Assembly (NCBI RefSeq): GCF_004354045.1
Contig: NZ_SMRT01000010.1
Location: 200,939-264,938, forward strand
Direction of reading: 5' to 3'
From: Paenibacillus piri
GTDB taxonomy: Bacteria > Bacillota > Bacilli > Paenibacillales > NBRC-103111
DNA length: 64,000 nt
A model generated the notes under the pieces. The model ran no database searches, was not told the origin of the DNA, and worked only from the letters and a program-made list of their open reading frames with translations. Position numbers and translations under genes: made by a program. This document shows, piece after piece, positions 1 to 10,000 of the stretch; the first letter of the stretch is position 1; every line of letters begins with the position of its first letter.

Positions 1-53
1 AACTCGGCTTCAGCAGGCAGCGTCATGCTGACTGTACGATTGTCAACGTTCAT
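1..53 (-). CDS. rsbW: Anti-sigma-B factor / serine kinase RsbW, N-terminal fragment
   Basis: Only the first 17 codons lie in the window. The peptide begins MNVDNRTVSMTLPAEAE, which resembles the N-terminus of RsbW-type anti-sigma kinases (a short polar stretch, then a beta strand ending in PAEAEY). The ATG is preceded by a GAAAGGAT-type ribosome binding site. It starts about 20 bases after the rsbV stop on the same strand, the order expected in rsbV-rsbW-sigB operons. In this family RsbW binds and inhibits sigma-B and phosphorylates RsbV. The identity rests on a short segment plus context. Confidence 0.7.
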   Translation of the reverse strand, partial: MNVDNRTVSMTLPAEAE

Positions 54-73
54 ATTTGTCACTTCTATCCTTT

Positions 74-409
74 CTAATTAGCATCTTTCGCAGTCTGTTG
101 AATAAATCCGCTCAGGCCGGTCATATCGAACAACCGTTGAATTTTGGGCGGAATCTCCTCGACATCGATCGGAGCCTTCAACACATGTCTTGCCTTAAGC
201 AGCGATAAAATAACGCCGATGCCGGTACTGTCGATATATTGCAAATCCTTCAGGTTGATGACCAGCTTACGATCGGTTTCCGCTACATAAGGGTCCGCCG
301 CCGCCCGCAGCTCGGCCGCCTTGGACAAGTCAAGCTCTCCTTTCAAAAACAGCACGTGGCTGTCCGGCAGCAGTTGGCGTTCTATTTGAAATTGATGCTC
401 TCGATTCAT
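74..409 (-). CDS. rsbV: Anti-sigma factor antagonist RsbV (STAS domain)
   Basis: This 111-residue protein is a single STAS domain. The signature YIDSTGIGVIL is present, with Ser61 at the position phosphorylated by RsbW-type kinases. In the unphosphorylated form such proteins bind RsbW and free sigma-B. A longer reading frame extends 10 codons upstream, but the ATG at 409 has a strong AAAGGAGGAG site about 9 bases before it, so I chose it. The gene is followed by rsbW and preceded by a sigma-B-type promoter at 471-496, which suggests autoregulation. SpoIIAA is the alternative, but the stress-signalling neighbourhood favours RsbV. Confidence 0.85.
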   Translation of the reverse strand: MNREHQFQIERQLLPDSHVLFLKGELDLSKAAELRAAADPYVAETDRKLVINLKDLQYIDSTGIGVILSLLKARHVLKAPIDVEEIPPKIQRLFDMTGLSGFIQQTAKDAN

Positions 410-470
410 ACAAACCTGCTCCTCCTTTAACACCGTCAAGGGGTGTACCGTCTCTATCTCTATTTTACCA

Positions 471-496
471 TTACCCTGAACAGATACCTAAGAAAC
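471..496 (-). promoter_or_regulatory. Sigma-B-type promoter ahead of rsbV
   Basis: On the minus strand GTTTCT and GGGTAA are separated by exactly 14 bases (sigma-B consensus GTTTAA, 12-15 bases, GGGTAT). The site lies about 60 bases upstream of the rsbV start and overlaps the end of the DUF948 gene. The position matches the internal autoregulatory promoter of known sigB operons. Confidence 0.6.
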
Positions 497-955
497 ATGA
501 CGGACCTCCGTCTGCGTCTGCTTCGGTTTGAGCTGCCGCCAAAGCTGAATCAGCACGGGAACGGCCTTCAAGGCGATCGCGAGCTTTCCCGAAGCGGCGG
601 CCGACAGGCCGTCTTCGGCCTCGGCTTTATACTGTACGGTGCGCGCAACGGCCGCGGAAGCCTGCTTGACCGTCGATGTAATTTCTTCAGCGGCTTCACC
701 GACCTGCTTCACCGAATCGAAGGCCGGCTCCAACGCATGCAGCTTATGAAGTACATCCGCCGTAACCGCATTCGTATGACGCAGTACATCGGAAGCATCC
801 TTGGCAATCCCTTTCATTTCATGGCGCATTTCTTGAATGGCCGTATGAGTTTGGCTTAGTAAAGCCGACACCGAACGCAGCGTAACAATCAAAAAAGCTG
901 TCAGTGCAACAAACGCCGCCGCTATGACAACCGCGCATATGTCCATGATCATCAT
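488..955 (-). CDS. DUF948-family membrane-anchored protein
   Basis: This 155-residue protein has one hydrophobic segment at residues 4-27, followed by a long helical, Ala/Val-rich region with coiled-coil character (residues about 30-110) and a basic C-terminus. The layout matches DUF948 proteins, some of which belong to the general stress regulon of Bacillus (YtxG type). The start follows a GGAGGAGG site closely. It sits just upstream of rsbV, whose promoter lies in its 3' end. The biochemical role is unknown; membrane anchoring with a cytoplasmic helical domain is inferred. Confidence 0.7.
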   Translation of the reverse strand: MMIMDICAVVIAAAFVALTAFLIVTLRSVSALLSQTHTAIQEMRHEMKGIAKDASDVLRHTNAVTADVLHKLHALEPAFDSVKQVGEAAEEITSTVKQASAAVARTVQYKAEAEDGLSAAASGKLAIALKAVPVLIQLWRQLKPKQTQTEVRHVS

Positions 956-1002
956 TGATTCCTCCTCCGCGAGTTAATGGCATTATTCCCTTTGCCGTTA
1001 TT

Positions 1003-1040
1003 CCGGCAGCTCACATTGTGGAGCCTGGGCGAGCTGCCGG
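1003..1040. repeat. Strong inverted repeat between the secreted protein and DUF948 genes
   Basis: CCGGCAGCTC and GAGCTGCCGG form a perfect 10-bp stem with an 18-base loop. No T-run follows on either strand, so it is not a classical intrinsic terminator, although it lies just downstream of a minus-strand stop codon. Confidence 0.5.
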
Positions 1041-1053
1041 GAAACAAAAGCGG

Positions 1054-1689
1054 TTATTGACCGAATGCGTTAAACAAATGAACCGATACGAGCGCGCCTG
1101 TCTCCTTATCAAGAAACAGCTTCAGGGCGCGGCCGCCTTCCTTGTACACGATGCCATCCTCCGCTTCAAAATAAGGCTGCCCCAGCCTGCTTTTCAGCAC
1201 ATCCGGCTTCAACGGCATCAACTGCCCGTCGATTTCAATCCGTCCCGCAGCAGCTGGCACCTTCACGAATTGGACGGCACCGTCGGACATGCCGACTGCG
1301 CAATCGTCATACATGTATACGCTCATATCCTGCAGCGGTCCGTCCCGCTCGATCGCCAGGGGCGGGCCCTTTATTTCATACAGCGTTTTCAAATCATCCG
1401 TTAACGAGATCCCGTTTACCGATGCAAGCCGGAACGGGACGGAGGTACGGTTGAACGTATCTCCCGCTGTTGGCGCTATGGTTGGCGCCGCGATCTCCTG
1501 ACCCGCTACATGCGCCTGCGCAAGCTTTTCCGAAGATGTGTTAGCTGCCAAGGCTGCGAACGGGCCCGTCTCCGGTATAGTTTTCCCCAACGTCAATGCC
1601 AATGCCGGTTCCTGGGCAGCCGGCAGCGAAACCGCAATTCCCGCCGCCGCAAATCCGCAAATCAATTTTGTCAAAGTCCATCTGTTCAT
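1054..1689 (-). CDS. Secreted protein of unknown function
   Basis: This 211-residue protein begins with a basic, then hydrophobic leader (residues 1-31, ending ALA), as in a Sec signal peptide. The rest is a soluble domain with alternating beta-type segments. I do not recognise a family. The chosen ATG has an AGGAGGGG site 8-9 bases upstream; an upstream in-frame start adds 12 residues without a better site. It sits between the FapA-like gene and the DUF948/rsbV genes on the same strand, so it may belong to the stress-related block, but function cannot be inferred. Confidence 0.6.
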   Translation of the reverse strand: MNRWTLTKLICGFAAAGIAVSLPAAQEPALALTLGKTIPETGPFAALAANTSSEKLAQAHVAGQEIAAPTIAPTAGDTFNRTSVPFRLASVNGISLTDDLKTLYEIKGPPLAIERDGPLQDMSVYMYDDCAVGMSDGAVQFVKVPAAAGRIEIDGQLMPLKPDVLKSRLGQPYFEAEDGIVYKEGGRALKLFLDKETGALVSVHLFNAFGQ

Positions 1690-1878
1690 CCTCTTTCCCC
1701 TCCTGTCGGATCGGTTGAGTGGCAACAGTAGTTCTTTGTCCCTATAGTATTCATTACACGGAAGGACCGGTGTTGAAACGCGCTATCGATGTCCGGCCCC
1801 GGCCCAGGTCGCCAACCGCCATGGATAAACTATGCTGGCCGGACCGTGATTGTGCCGCGAACGCACGCCATGAACAAT

Positions 1879-1937
1879 AAAAAAGTCCCCCAAAAGTGAC
1901 GTGAAGCTCCGAAGCCAATTCCTATTACTTTTGGGGG
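1879..1937 (-). terminator. Long-loop hairpin with T-run
   Basis: CCCCCAAAAGT (1887-1897) pairs perfectly with ACTTTTGGGGG (1927-1937); on the minus strand the stem is followed by ACTTTTTTATTG. The loop is long (29 bases). It is a second terminator downstream of the FapA-like gene. Confidence 0.5.
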
Positions 1938-1985
1938 AGCCCCCGGTTATCCACAGAAATTTGCTGCGCATAATTTCCTAAACAA

Positions 1986-2015
1986 TAAAAAAACAGGCGC
2001 CGTCCGCAGCCCTGT
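1986..2015 (-). terminator. Intrinsic terminator of the FapA-like gene
   Basis: ACAGG...CCTGT stem with a GC-rich interior, followed on the minus strand by seven T residues, about 10 bases after the stop codon at 2026. Confidence 0.75.
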
Positions 2016-2025
2016 CTGTTGTTGC

Positions 2026-3597
2026 TCAAATGATATTTTCAGTAAATATTTGATTTTCCTTAAAATAATAACTGCCCGACGTCGTCTTATCGATACGTCT
2101 TTCCAGCTCTTTGATTTGCAGCAGCGTCCGCGGGAACGCCTTGTGAACGACCGATATTTCACCTTCGCCCTTGGCGTTCAGGTTGACGATCAGCATACTT
2201 CTCCGCTCCTCCAGCCGATTGATCCGGAGATAGATATCTTCCTTCTGCTGCTGCCGTTCGTCGTTTTCTTCCTGCTCCGGCTGTTCGCCATTCTCCGACT
2301 CCTCCGCCTTGCTCAATTCGCCGAGCTCGATCAGCAGCTGCCGGTAGCTGCACAGCACAGCCTCCAGCTCCGTTTTGAGCTTCAGCCGGTCGAAGCCGTC
2401 GATCTGGATCGTAGTCTCCCGCTCCATCTCGTTTCCGATATACCCGGCCACTACCTGTACCCCGGCGTTGACATGCCCGCCGATAATTTTGCCGCGATTG
2501 CGGTCCAAAGTAATATATTTGGCGGACAACCGGCTGCCTATCGAGTATAAGCCGATATGGATACTATCCTTCGACTTAATGGAGCAATCGTTGGCATGCT
2601 TGACGAACACGCGGCCGCCCGCTTCGATACAGGCGCGGTTTTTTCCGAATACGCCGCCCTTTATAAATATATCTCCGGTCTCCGATATGATCCGGTTCAC
2701 CATCCCGATCCCCGAATCGCTCATGATCGAAATATCGCGGGTCGCATGAACCGAATAGCCGTCCAGCACCGTTCCGGTCACTTTGACGCTGCCGTCGTAT
2801 TGGATATTTCCCGTTTTCGGGCCTACGTCGCCGTCAATCGTCAATATTCCCATCACCGAAATTTGATTGAATTTCATCTGGACAACACCGGATTGTCTCG
2901 CCCTCAATACGAGCTTATCTACTTCCCTGACCTGTTTGATCGTGCTTCTGTCGTACAGCAGCGGCTTATCCTTCCCCCGCTTGGGCCGAATGACCTCACC
3001 CCGCAAATTGCGCCCCGGCATCCCGGTCGTGGCCATCATTTTTTCGCCAAGCCAATCGCCTTCCCGCACCTCATCGATAAAGCTGAGCTCGTAATGATCC
3101 ACGCTGCCGTTCTGGCGAATTGAAGGCACCCGGTCGGATAATTGAAAATAGCGGATTTTGGCATCCTCTCCGTGCAGCGGATCGCAGCCTTTTGCAATGC
3201 CCTGCTCAACCTGAACCTGCAGCCCGCCCTCCAGCACTTCCTCCAATATCCCTTCCGTCACCCCGTTCTCGGCCAGCCGCTTGCGAATCCATTCGATCGT
3301 AATCGATCGTTCCAGCATGAACTGCTCCCCGGTCATATTCAGCTTTACCGCTGCCCGCATGTACTCTTTATCGAATGTAAGCTCGATTAGCGGCTTCAAA
3401 ATTCCGATTTCGATCCGTTCCTTCAATCCGGTGGCAAACGCTTTGCGCAGATTGCCGAACAAGGTGATCTGAAGGCGCGGCACCTCCTTCACCACCTCGA
3501 TAAATTGCTGCAGCTTGTAATCGAAGTGGTCGATCACGATGTAAACTTGTTTCTCTTCGGCTACAAGACGGAAATGCGAGTTCGCATAAATCTCCAT
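2026..3597 (-). CDS. FapA / DUF342 family polymer-forming-like protein
   Basis: This 523-residue protein has an N-terminal alpha/beta region (about 1-190), a central DUF342/FapA beta-helix (about 190-400, Gly/Ile repeats such as GNIQYDGSVKVTG and GDIFIKGGVFGK), and a C-terminal charged coiled coil (about 410-500, with an acidic Glu/Gln stretch). Family members are linked to flagellar assembly or envelope-associated signalling, but the biochemical role is poorly defined. The ATG at 3597 has GAAAGGAG ten bases upstream; the longer frame adds 29 residues with no ribosome binding site. Two terminators follow. Confidence 0.75.
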   Translation of the reverse strand: MEIYANSHFRLVAEEKQVYIVIDHFDYKLQQFIEVVKEVPRLQITLFGNLRKAFATGLKERIEIGILKPLIELTFDKEYMRAAVKLNMTGEQFMLERSITIEWIRKRLAENGVTEGILEEVLEGGLQVQVEQGIAKGCDPLHGEDAKIRYFQLSDRVPSIRQNGSVDHYELSFIDEVREGDWLGEKMMATTGMPGRNLRGEVIRPKRGKDKPLLYDRSTIKQVREVDKLVLRARQSGVVQMKFNQISVMGILTIDGDVGPKTGNIQYDGSVKVTGTVLDGYSVHATRDISIMSDSGIGMVNRIISETGDIFIKGGVFGKNRACIEAGGRVFVKHANDCSIKSKDSIHIGLYSIGSRLSAKYITLDRNRGKIIGGHVNAGVQVVAGYIGNEMERETTIQIDGFDRLKLKTELEAVLCSYRQLLIELGELSKAEESENGEQPEQEENDERQQQKEDIYLRINRLEERRSMLIVNLNAKGEGEISVVHKAFPRTLLQIKELERRIDKTTSGSYYFKENQIFTENII

Positions 3598-3743
3598 TCC
3601 AGAGAAACTCCTTTCAACCAATAGGTACCTGTGTGCCGTCATGAGCAAACATAATTTAAGAAGCCGCACTCGGATATGAGTCATATTTTACTATAAGGCC
3701 GCGTAATTTGTCTAATAAATCCGAATATTGCAGCAACAGGAAA

Positions 3744-3862
3744 TTTATCCGATTACGACTTTATCGGGTTAAGACCCCACCTCTAAGGTGGGCCTTGAAT
3801 CAGGTGGGGTAGAGTCCCCATCTGATTCCCCGATGTTCAGTGAAGCAGAACGAGTTCACTTC
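3744..3862 (-). repeat. Dispersed 119-bp repeat, copy A
   Basis: The minus strand of this segment is nearly identical to 25981-26101 on the plus strand: both run from GAA(A)GTGAACTCGTTC to GTCGTAATCGGATAAA with about eight differences. It contains an imperfect hairpin (GTTC...GAAC) and a perfect one (CCCACCT-TAG-AGGTGGG). It lies downstream of the hydrolase stop and upstream of the FapA-like gene. No transposase is nearby. Confidence 0.85.
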
Positions 3863-3887
3863 CGACCGCCGCACTGACGGACTGCGT

Positions 3888-4646
3888 TTACCTTGCTGCC
3901 GTTTCAATCCGGGCTGCGAAATGCTCCAGCATGAGCTGCAGCTCCTTGGGCTTGACAAGCATCGGCAAATGCCCCGTTTCGAGCGTCTGCACCTTCTGCG
4001 GAGCAAAGCTCGCGATCATTTGATCCTGCCGGGACTGCGGCAGCTCCCGGTCATGCTCCAGCTTCACATACAGCTTCGGCACGTTCGGGACGAGCGTTTT
4101 CACCCGGTCCGCATAGAGCCGGATCGACTCCGGCACAAAGCTTCGCACCACGTTCACTGCCTGCTCGTCCGTAAGATCGCCGCATAATCCGCGGCGAATG
4201 GCCGAATCGGGCGGTTTCGTACCGAAAGCCCGTAACAAAACGCCCATCACCGTACGTTTGACTAACGGCATCGTCGAAAGGAAGGATCCGCCGTTCCCGG
4301 GTATAACCGCTCCGACCGCCGCAATACCGGCGAGACGGTCCGCGAATGTATGGGCCAGCCTGAGCGCCAACACTCCTCCTATCGAATGAGCGACAATAAT
4401 AAACGTTTGGGCTTCCCAAGCTTCAATCTGCTTGGCCGCATAGTCGACATAATCGCGAAGCACCAGCCCCCTTCTTGCTTCCCCTGCAACCGACGCTCCT
4501 TCCGGATAAGGGAAGTCCACCCGCAAACAAGGCCGGTTCATTCCCGCCGTCACCTGATCCCAAATGCGGCTGTTTAAGCCCGCGCCATGTATAAAGACGA
4601 AGCCTGTCTGTCCGTCCTTCCGCTTCTCATTCCCCATGATGTTCAT
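3888..4646 (-). CDS. Alpha/beta-hydrolase fold protein
   Basis: This 252-residue cytosolic protein has the hydrolase hallmarks: an HGAG oxyanion loop at residues 20-23, a nucleophile elbow AHSIGG with Ser88, a likely acid Asp199 (LEHDRELP) and His226 (TGHLPML). The first Gly of GxSxG is Ala, as in many esterase and C-C hydrolase relatives. The ATG follows GGGAGGAGA. The substrate cannot be predicted. It is codirectional with, and about 280 bases downstream of, the receiver-kinase hybrid gene, but that gene ends in a terminator, so a separate transcript is likely. An RsbQ-like role is conceivable because RsbQ is also an alpha/beta hydrolase in sigma-B control, but no RsbP partner is visible. 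Confidence 0.75.
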   Translation of the reverse strand: MNIMGNEKRKDGQTGFVFIHGAGLNSRIWDQVTAGMNRPCLRVDFPYPEGASVAGEARRGLVLRDYVDYAAKQIEAWEAQTFIIVAHSIGGVLALRLAHTFADRLAGIAAVGAVIPGNGGSFLSTMPLVKRTVMGVLLRAFGTKPPDSAIRRGLCGDLTDEQAVNVVRSFVPESIRLYADRVKTLVPNVPKLYVKLEHDRELPQSRQDQMIASFAPQKVQTLETGHLPMLVKPKELQLMLEHFAARIETAAR

Positions 4647-4676
4647 GCTGCATCTCCTCCCGATGAATACCAGAAA

Positions 4677-4828
4677 GCTTCAGCTCCGCTGAAAACTTAT
4701 CATTCTATCATTATAAGAAAACCTCTACCGATGCCTTTCCAAGATGAGCGACCGCGATTTAAATGTAGGTTTTCTTGCAATATCAGAATGGTTCAGCTCC
4801 GCTGAAAACTTATCATTCTGATATTATA
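4677..4828. repeat. Pair of ~48-bp direct repeats with nested palindromes
   Basis: A motif beginning TTCAGCTCCGCTGAA and continuing AACTTATCATTCT occurs twice (about 4679 and 4792). The second copy is flanked by AATATCAGAATG and CATTCTGATATT, a perfect 12-bp inverted pair. AAGAAAACCT and AGGTTTTCTT form another inverted pair between the copies. The block fills the space between the receiver-kinase terminator and the hydrolase gene. It looks like a structured intergenic repeat family. Confidence 0.7.
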
Positions 4829-4867
4829 AAAAACCATCACTGACAACAGTATGTCATCCATGATGGT
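4827..4867 (-). terminator. Intrinsic terminator after the receiver-kinase hybrid
   Basis: On the minus strand CCATCA...TGACA pairs with TGTCA...TGATGG and is followed by TTTTTTAT, about 60 bases after the stop codon at 4929. Confidence 0.7.
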
Positions 4868-4928
4868 TATAATGGAAAGATGTATTTGCTGCCTACGGGG
4901 AATGAGGCCACCTGTTCGAAAAGGCCAC

Positions 4929-6104
<1,176 letters not shown>

Positions 6105-6149
6105 CCTAAGGTCTCCATTCTATTTTTGTACAACCGGCAGCCAGCTTTT

Positions 6150-7025
6150 TCAATTTATTTTACCATATATTTTTTCATGGGGGTTCAATACTTCATAGGA
6201 CGAAGCATGCTTCGTAAACGTGATCGTTTCTTTATCGCCCAGCACCAGAATGCCCGAGCCGCTCAAGCTTTCATAGATTAAATCATGCACATGGGCCTGC
6301 AGTACGGGGTCAAAATAAATCAGCACATTGCGGCAAAAAATGACGTGAAACTCATTGAACGAGCGGTCGGTCACCAGGTTATGCTGCGCAAATACGATCC
6401 GTTCCTTAAGGGAGGGCTGGAAAGCGGCGGCATCGGAGCCCGCCGTATAATATTTGGAAAACTCATCCTTCCCTCCGGCCAAAATATAATTTTTGGTGTA
6501 AGCCTTCATTTTTTTCAACGGGAAAACGGCCTGCTCCGCGCGCTGCAGCACGTTCTCGTTCACATCGGTGGCATACAGGGTTGCCCGCTCGTACAGCCCT
6601 TCCTCCTGCAGCAAAATAGCCATCGAATACACTTCCTCCCCCGTCGAGCAGCCCGCATGCCAAATCCGGACGGAAGGCAGGCTGCGCAGCATCGGGACGA
6701 CCTGCTTGCGGAAGGCGGCAAACATGCCCGGATCGCGAAACATTTCCGTTACGTGTATGACCAGATCCGAGACAAGCCGTTCCATGCACGAACGGTCATG
6801 CAGCGCTTTCGATTGCAGCTCGGAGACGGTTTTCAACCGTTCGCCGTGAATCCGGTGCCATATCCGCCTGCGCAGAGACGCATAGGCATATTGGCGAAAG
6901 TCGTAGCCATATCGGCGGTATACGCCTTCAAGCAGCAGTTCGATCTCGAGCTGCTCGAGATCGGTCATTTTTCCGTCGACGGCGTCCATACCTGGATCTT
7001 CCCGTATTTCCGTATTTTTGACCAT
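6150..7025 (-). CDS. CheR-type protein methyltransferase (RsbM-like)
   Basis: This 291-residue protein has an N-terminal helical CheR_N region and a SAM-binding methyltransferase domain with the motifs WHAGCSTGEEVYSMA, ATDVNENVL and IFCRNVLIYFD. CheR enzymes methylate glutamates on chemoreceptor-like helices. No chemotaxis genes are nearby. Instead it lies directly downstream of the hybrid kinase, as RsbM does next to RsbK in Bacillus cereus, where it methylates the kinase and damps sigma-B signalling. The ATG at 7025 has AAGGGGGAG upstream; a longer frame adds 47 residues without support. The methylation target is inferred. Confidence 0.85.
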   Translation of the reverse strand: MVKNTEIREDPGMDAVDGKMTDLEQLEIELLLEGVYRRYGYDFRQYAYASLRRRIWHRIHGERLKTVSELQSKALHDRSCMERLVSDLVIHVTEMFRDPGMFAAFRKQVVPMLRSLPSVRIWHAGCSTGEEVYSMAILLQEEGLYERATLYATDVNENVLQRAEQAVFPLKKMKAYTKNYILAGGKDEFSKYYTAGSDAAAFQPSLKERIVFAQHNLVTDRSFNEFHVIFCRNVLIYFDPVLQAHVHDLIYESLSGSGILVLGDKETITFTKHASSYEVLNPHEKIYGKIN

Positions 7026-7075
7026 ATCCGCTCCCCCTTGCTTGCAAAGAACTGATGTCGGACCCGTTCGGCAAA

Positions 7076-10000
7076 TTACTGACACAGCCATACCCGGATC
7101 AGGGAAAGCAGCTGCTCCGTATGAATCGGCTTTGTAATGTAATCGGAAGCGCCGGCTTGTATGCATTTTTCGCGGTCGTCCCGCATCGCCTTGGCGGTCA
7201 AGGCGATAATCGGCAAGCTTTCAAAAGCATCCATGCTGCGGATTTCCCGCATCGCTTCGTAGCCGTCCATTTCCGGCATCATGATGTCCATCAGCACAAG
7301 ATCGAAGTCCGGCTCCTCCATAAGGCGGTCAAGCGCCTGTCGGCCCGTCTCCGCGAATGAAATTTGCATGTCGTAGCTCTCCAGCAAATTGGACAGCGCG
7401 AATACGTTGCGGATGTCGTCGTCGACCAACAGCACCTTTTTGCCGGCGAATACCTCTTCCTTATTGTGCAGCTTGCGCAAAATTTGCCGCTTCTCCTCAG
7501 GCAGCTTCTCCTCGACTCTGTGCAAAAACAGCGTTGTCTCGTCGAGCAGACGCTCCGGCGACCGGACATCCTTGACGATGATCGATTCCGCATACTTTTT
7601 GAGCCGGAGATGGTCCTTATGCTCCCAATTGCTGTCCGTATAAATAATAATCGGCAGGCGGCGCAGCTGCTCGTCGGCCTTGATCCGATCCAGCAGCTCA
7701 AAGGCCGCTACATCGGTCGGCGCCATGTCGATCACCATGCAGTCGAATTGCTGCCGGCCGAGCTCCGTCCAAGCCGTCTGCGCTTCCGCAGCGCTGACGA
7801 TGACCACGTCGTCGTCGCCGATCAGCTCCTTCAAGCTTTTGCGCTGCCCGTTGTCGTCGCCGACGAGCAGCAGCTTCCTCGCGCCTTTTTCCAAAAAAGC
7901 TTCCAGTTGGGAAAACGCCTCCTCCAGGCTTTCCCGGCCCGACGGCTTCCGCAAATAAGCGATTGCCCCCAAAGAAAGCCCTTGCTGCACCTGATCGACG
8001 ACGGAAATGACATGAATCGGAATATGGCGGGTTTCAACGTCGTTTTTCAGATGCACCAGGATCGACCAGCCGTCCACAACCGGCAGCTGAATATCCAATA
8101 TAATCGCGTCGGGCTTATACTGCTTCGCCAACTGCAGCCCGGTATCCCCCCGCAGCGCGACCAGCGTTTTAAACCCGCGCCCGCGCGCCATATCCATCAA
8201 AATGCGGGCGAAATGAACGTCGTCCTCGACAATCAGCAGCGTCCGGTCGCCGTCCCGAATCGATTCGCGGTCATCCGCGACCGTCATGAGCCCGCCGGCC
8301 GAAACGGCCGACAGCGCAGCCGCGTCTGCGGACGCTACGGACGTATCAGCCTCCTCAAGCGCTCCGGCCTGAGCATGGCTCTGCGGCAGCGCAGCCAGGC
8401 TTCCCAAAACGCCGGCGCTCAATTGCTCTGCGGCTTCAGTCAATTCCAATGCCGCTGCCGCCTCGCTCCTCCGGCCGCCCATGATCGTGCCCGCAGTGCC
8501 TGCAGCGCCCGCTTTCGCTGTGCGCGGAACATACAGCATGAACGTGCTGCCTTGGCCGACCTCGCTCTCCAGCTCGATACAGCCGCCCAGCAGCCCGGCC
8601 AGCTGCCTGCTGATGGACAGGCCCAGACCGGTTCCTCCGTATTGGCGGCTCGTTGTCCCGTCCGCCTGCTGGAACGCTTCGAAGATCATCTGTTGTTTAT
8701 TTGCAGGAATGCCGATGCCGGTATCGGCTACGGCAAATTCCAGATAAGCCGGATCGTTCGCAAAGGGCTGTACGGATAACGATACGCTGCCGCCGTCCGG
8801 CGTAAATTTGAACGCGTTGGACAGCAAATTTTTCAATATTTGCTGCAGCCGCAGGCTGTCGATATGCATGGCGCCGGGAACGCGCTCGTCGATTCGGATT
8901 TGATAGTCGATCCGCTTCTTCCTCGCCATCGGAACGAACGCCTTGTACAGCGAATCGGCAATATCCTGCACGAGCACGCGTTCGGAATGAAGCTCCATCC
9001 GACCCGATTCGACCTTGGCCAAATCGAGAATATCGTCGATCAGCCTGAGCAGATCGGTGCTGGAGGACAAGATCGTCTCCGCATATTCCACCTGCTTCTC
9101 CGTCAAGTTGCCACCTTTATTTTCCTTGAGCATCTGCGACAAAATAAGCAGGCTGTTCAACGGCGTACGCAACTCATGCGACATATTGGCCATAAATTCC
9201 GATTTGTATTTAGAGGCAAATGCGAGTTCCAGCGCCTGCTTTTCCAGCATATCCTTCGTATGCTCGATTTGCCGGTTAATTTCTTCGGTTTCTCTGACCT
9301 GCTCCTCCAGCAGCTTCGTTTTGCGCAGCAGCTCCTCATTCGTCTGCTCCAGCACGCCCTGCTGCTTCTGCAACAGCTCCTCGGATACTTGCAGAGCCCG
9401 GGTCTGCTCCTCCAGCTTCTCATTGGAAGCCTTCATTTCATCCTGCTGCGAAAGCAGCTCTTCCGATTGGCTCTGCAGCTCCTCGGTCAAATTCTGCGAA
9501 ATGCGCAGCAGTTCCTCCACCCGCTTCTGACCTTGAATGCGGTGTATGGTGACGGCAACGACGCTGCAGAGGCTGTCCAGCAGCTGCAGCTCAAGCTCCG
9601 TCAAAGTTTTGGCGGCCGCTACCTCGAACACGGCCGTAACTTCGTTCTCGTACGATACCGGACGAACGGCAAGCGTCAAAGCCGCAATTTCGCCGTAGGC
9701 CGAGCCGATAGACCCGTACTCGGCAGGCACGTCCGTTAGTGTGATCGGCTGCCCGTCAGCGGCCGCTTGGCCTATGATCCCCTCGCCGGGCGCAATCCGC
9801 TCCGACGGGGACTTATCCGTGCGGGCATAAGCGCCGCCAAGGCGGTAACGCTTCTCCGGTCCGTCCTGCTCCATGATGTAGACGGCGCCGCTGTGCGCGC
9901 CGATAATACGGCACAGCTCGCCGATGAAGACGGCGGACATATCCTCCAGCTGCCGGATTGCCTGCAGCTCCGTCGACACATGCGCAATGTTGGTCTGCAG

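Noticed and set aside
7364..8779. 471-codon plus-strand frame inside the hybrid kinase
   Set aside because: Antisense shadow of conserved receiver and HATPase domains; arginine/glutamine-rich nonsense protein.
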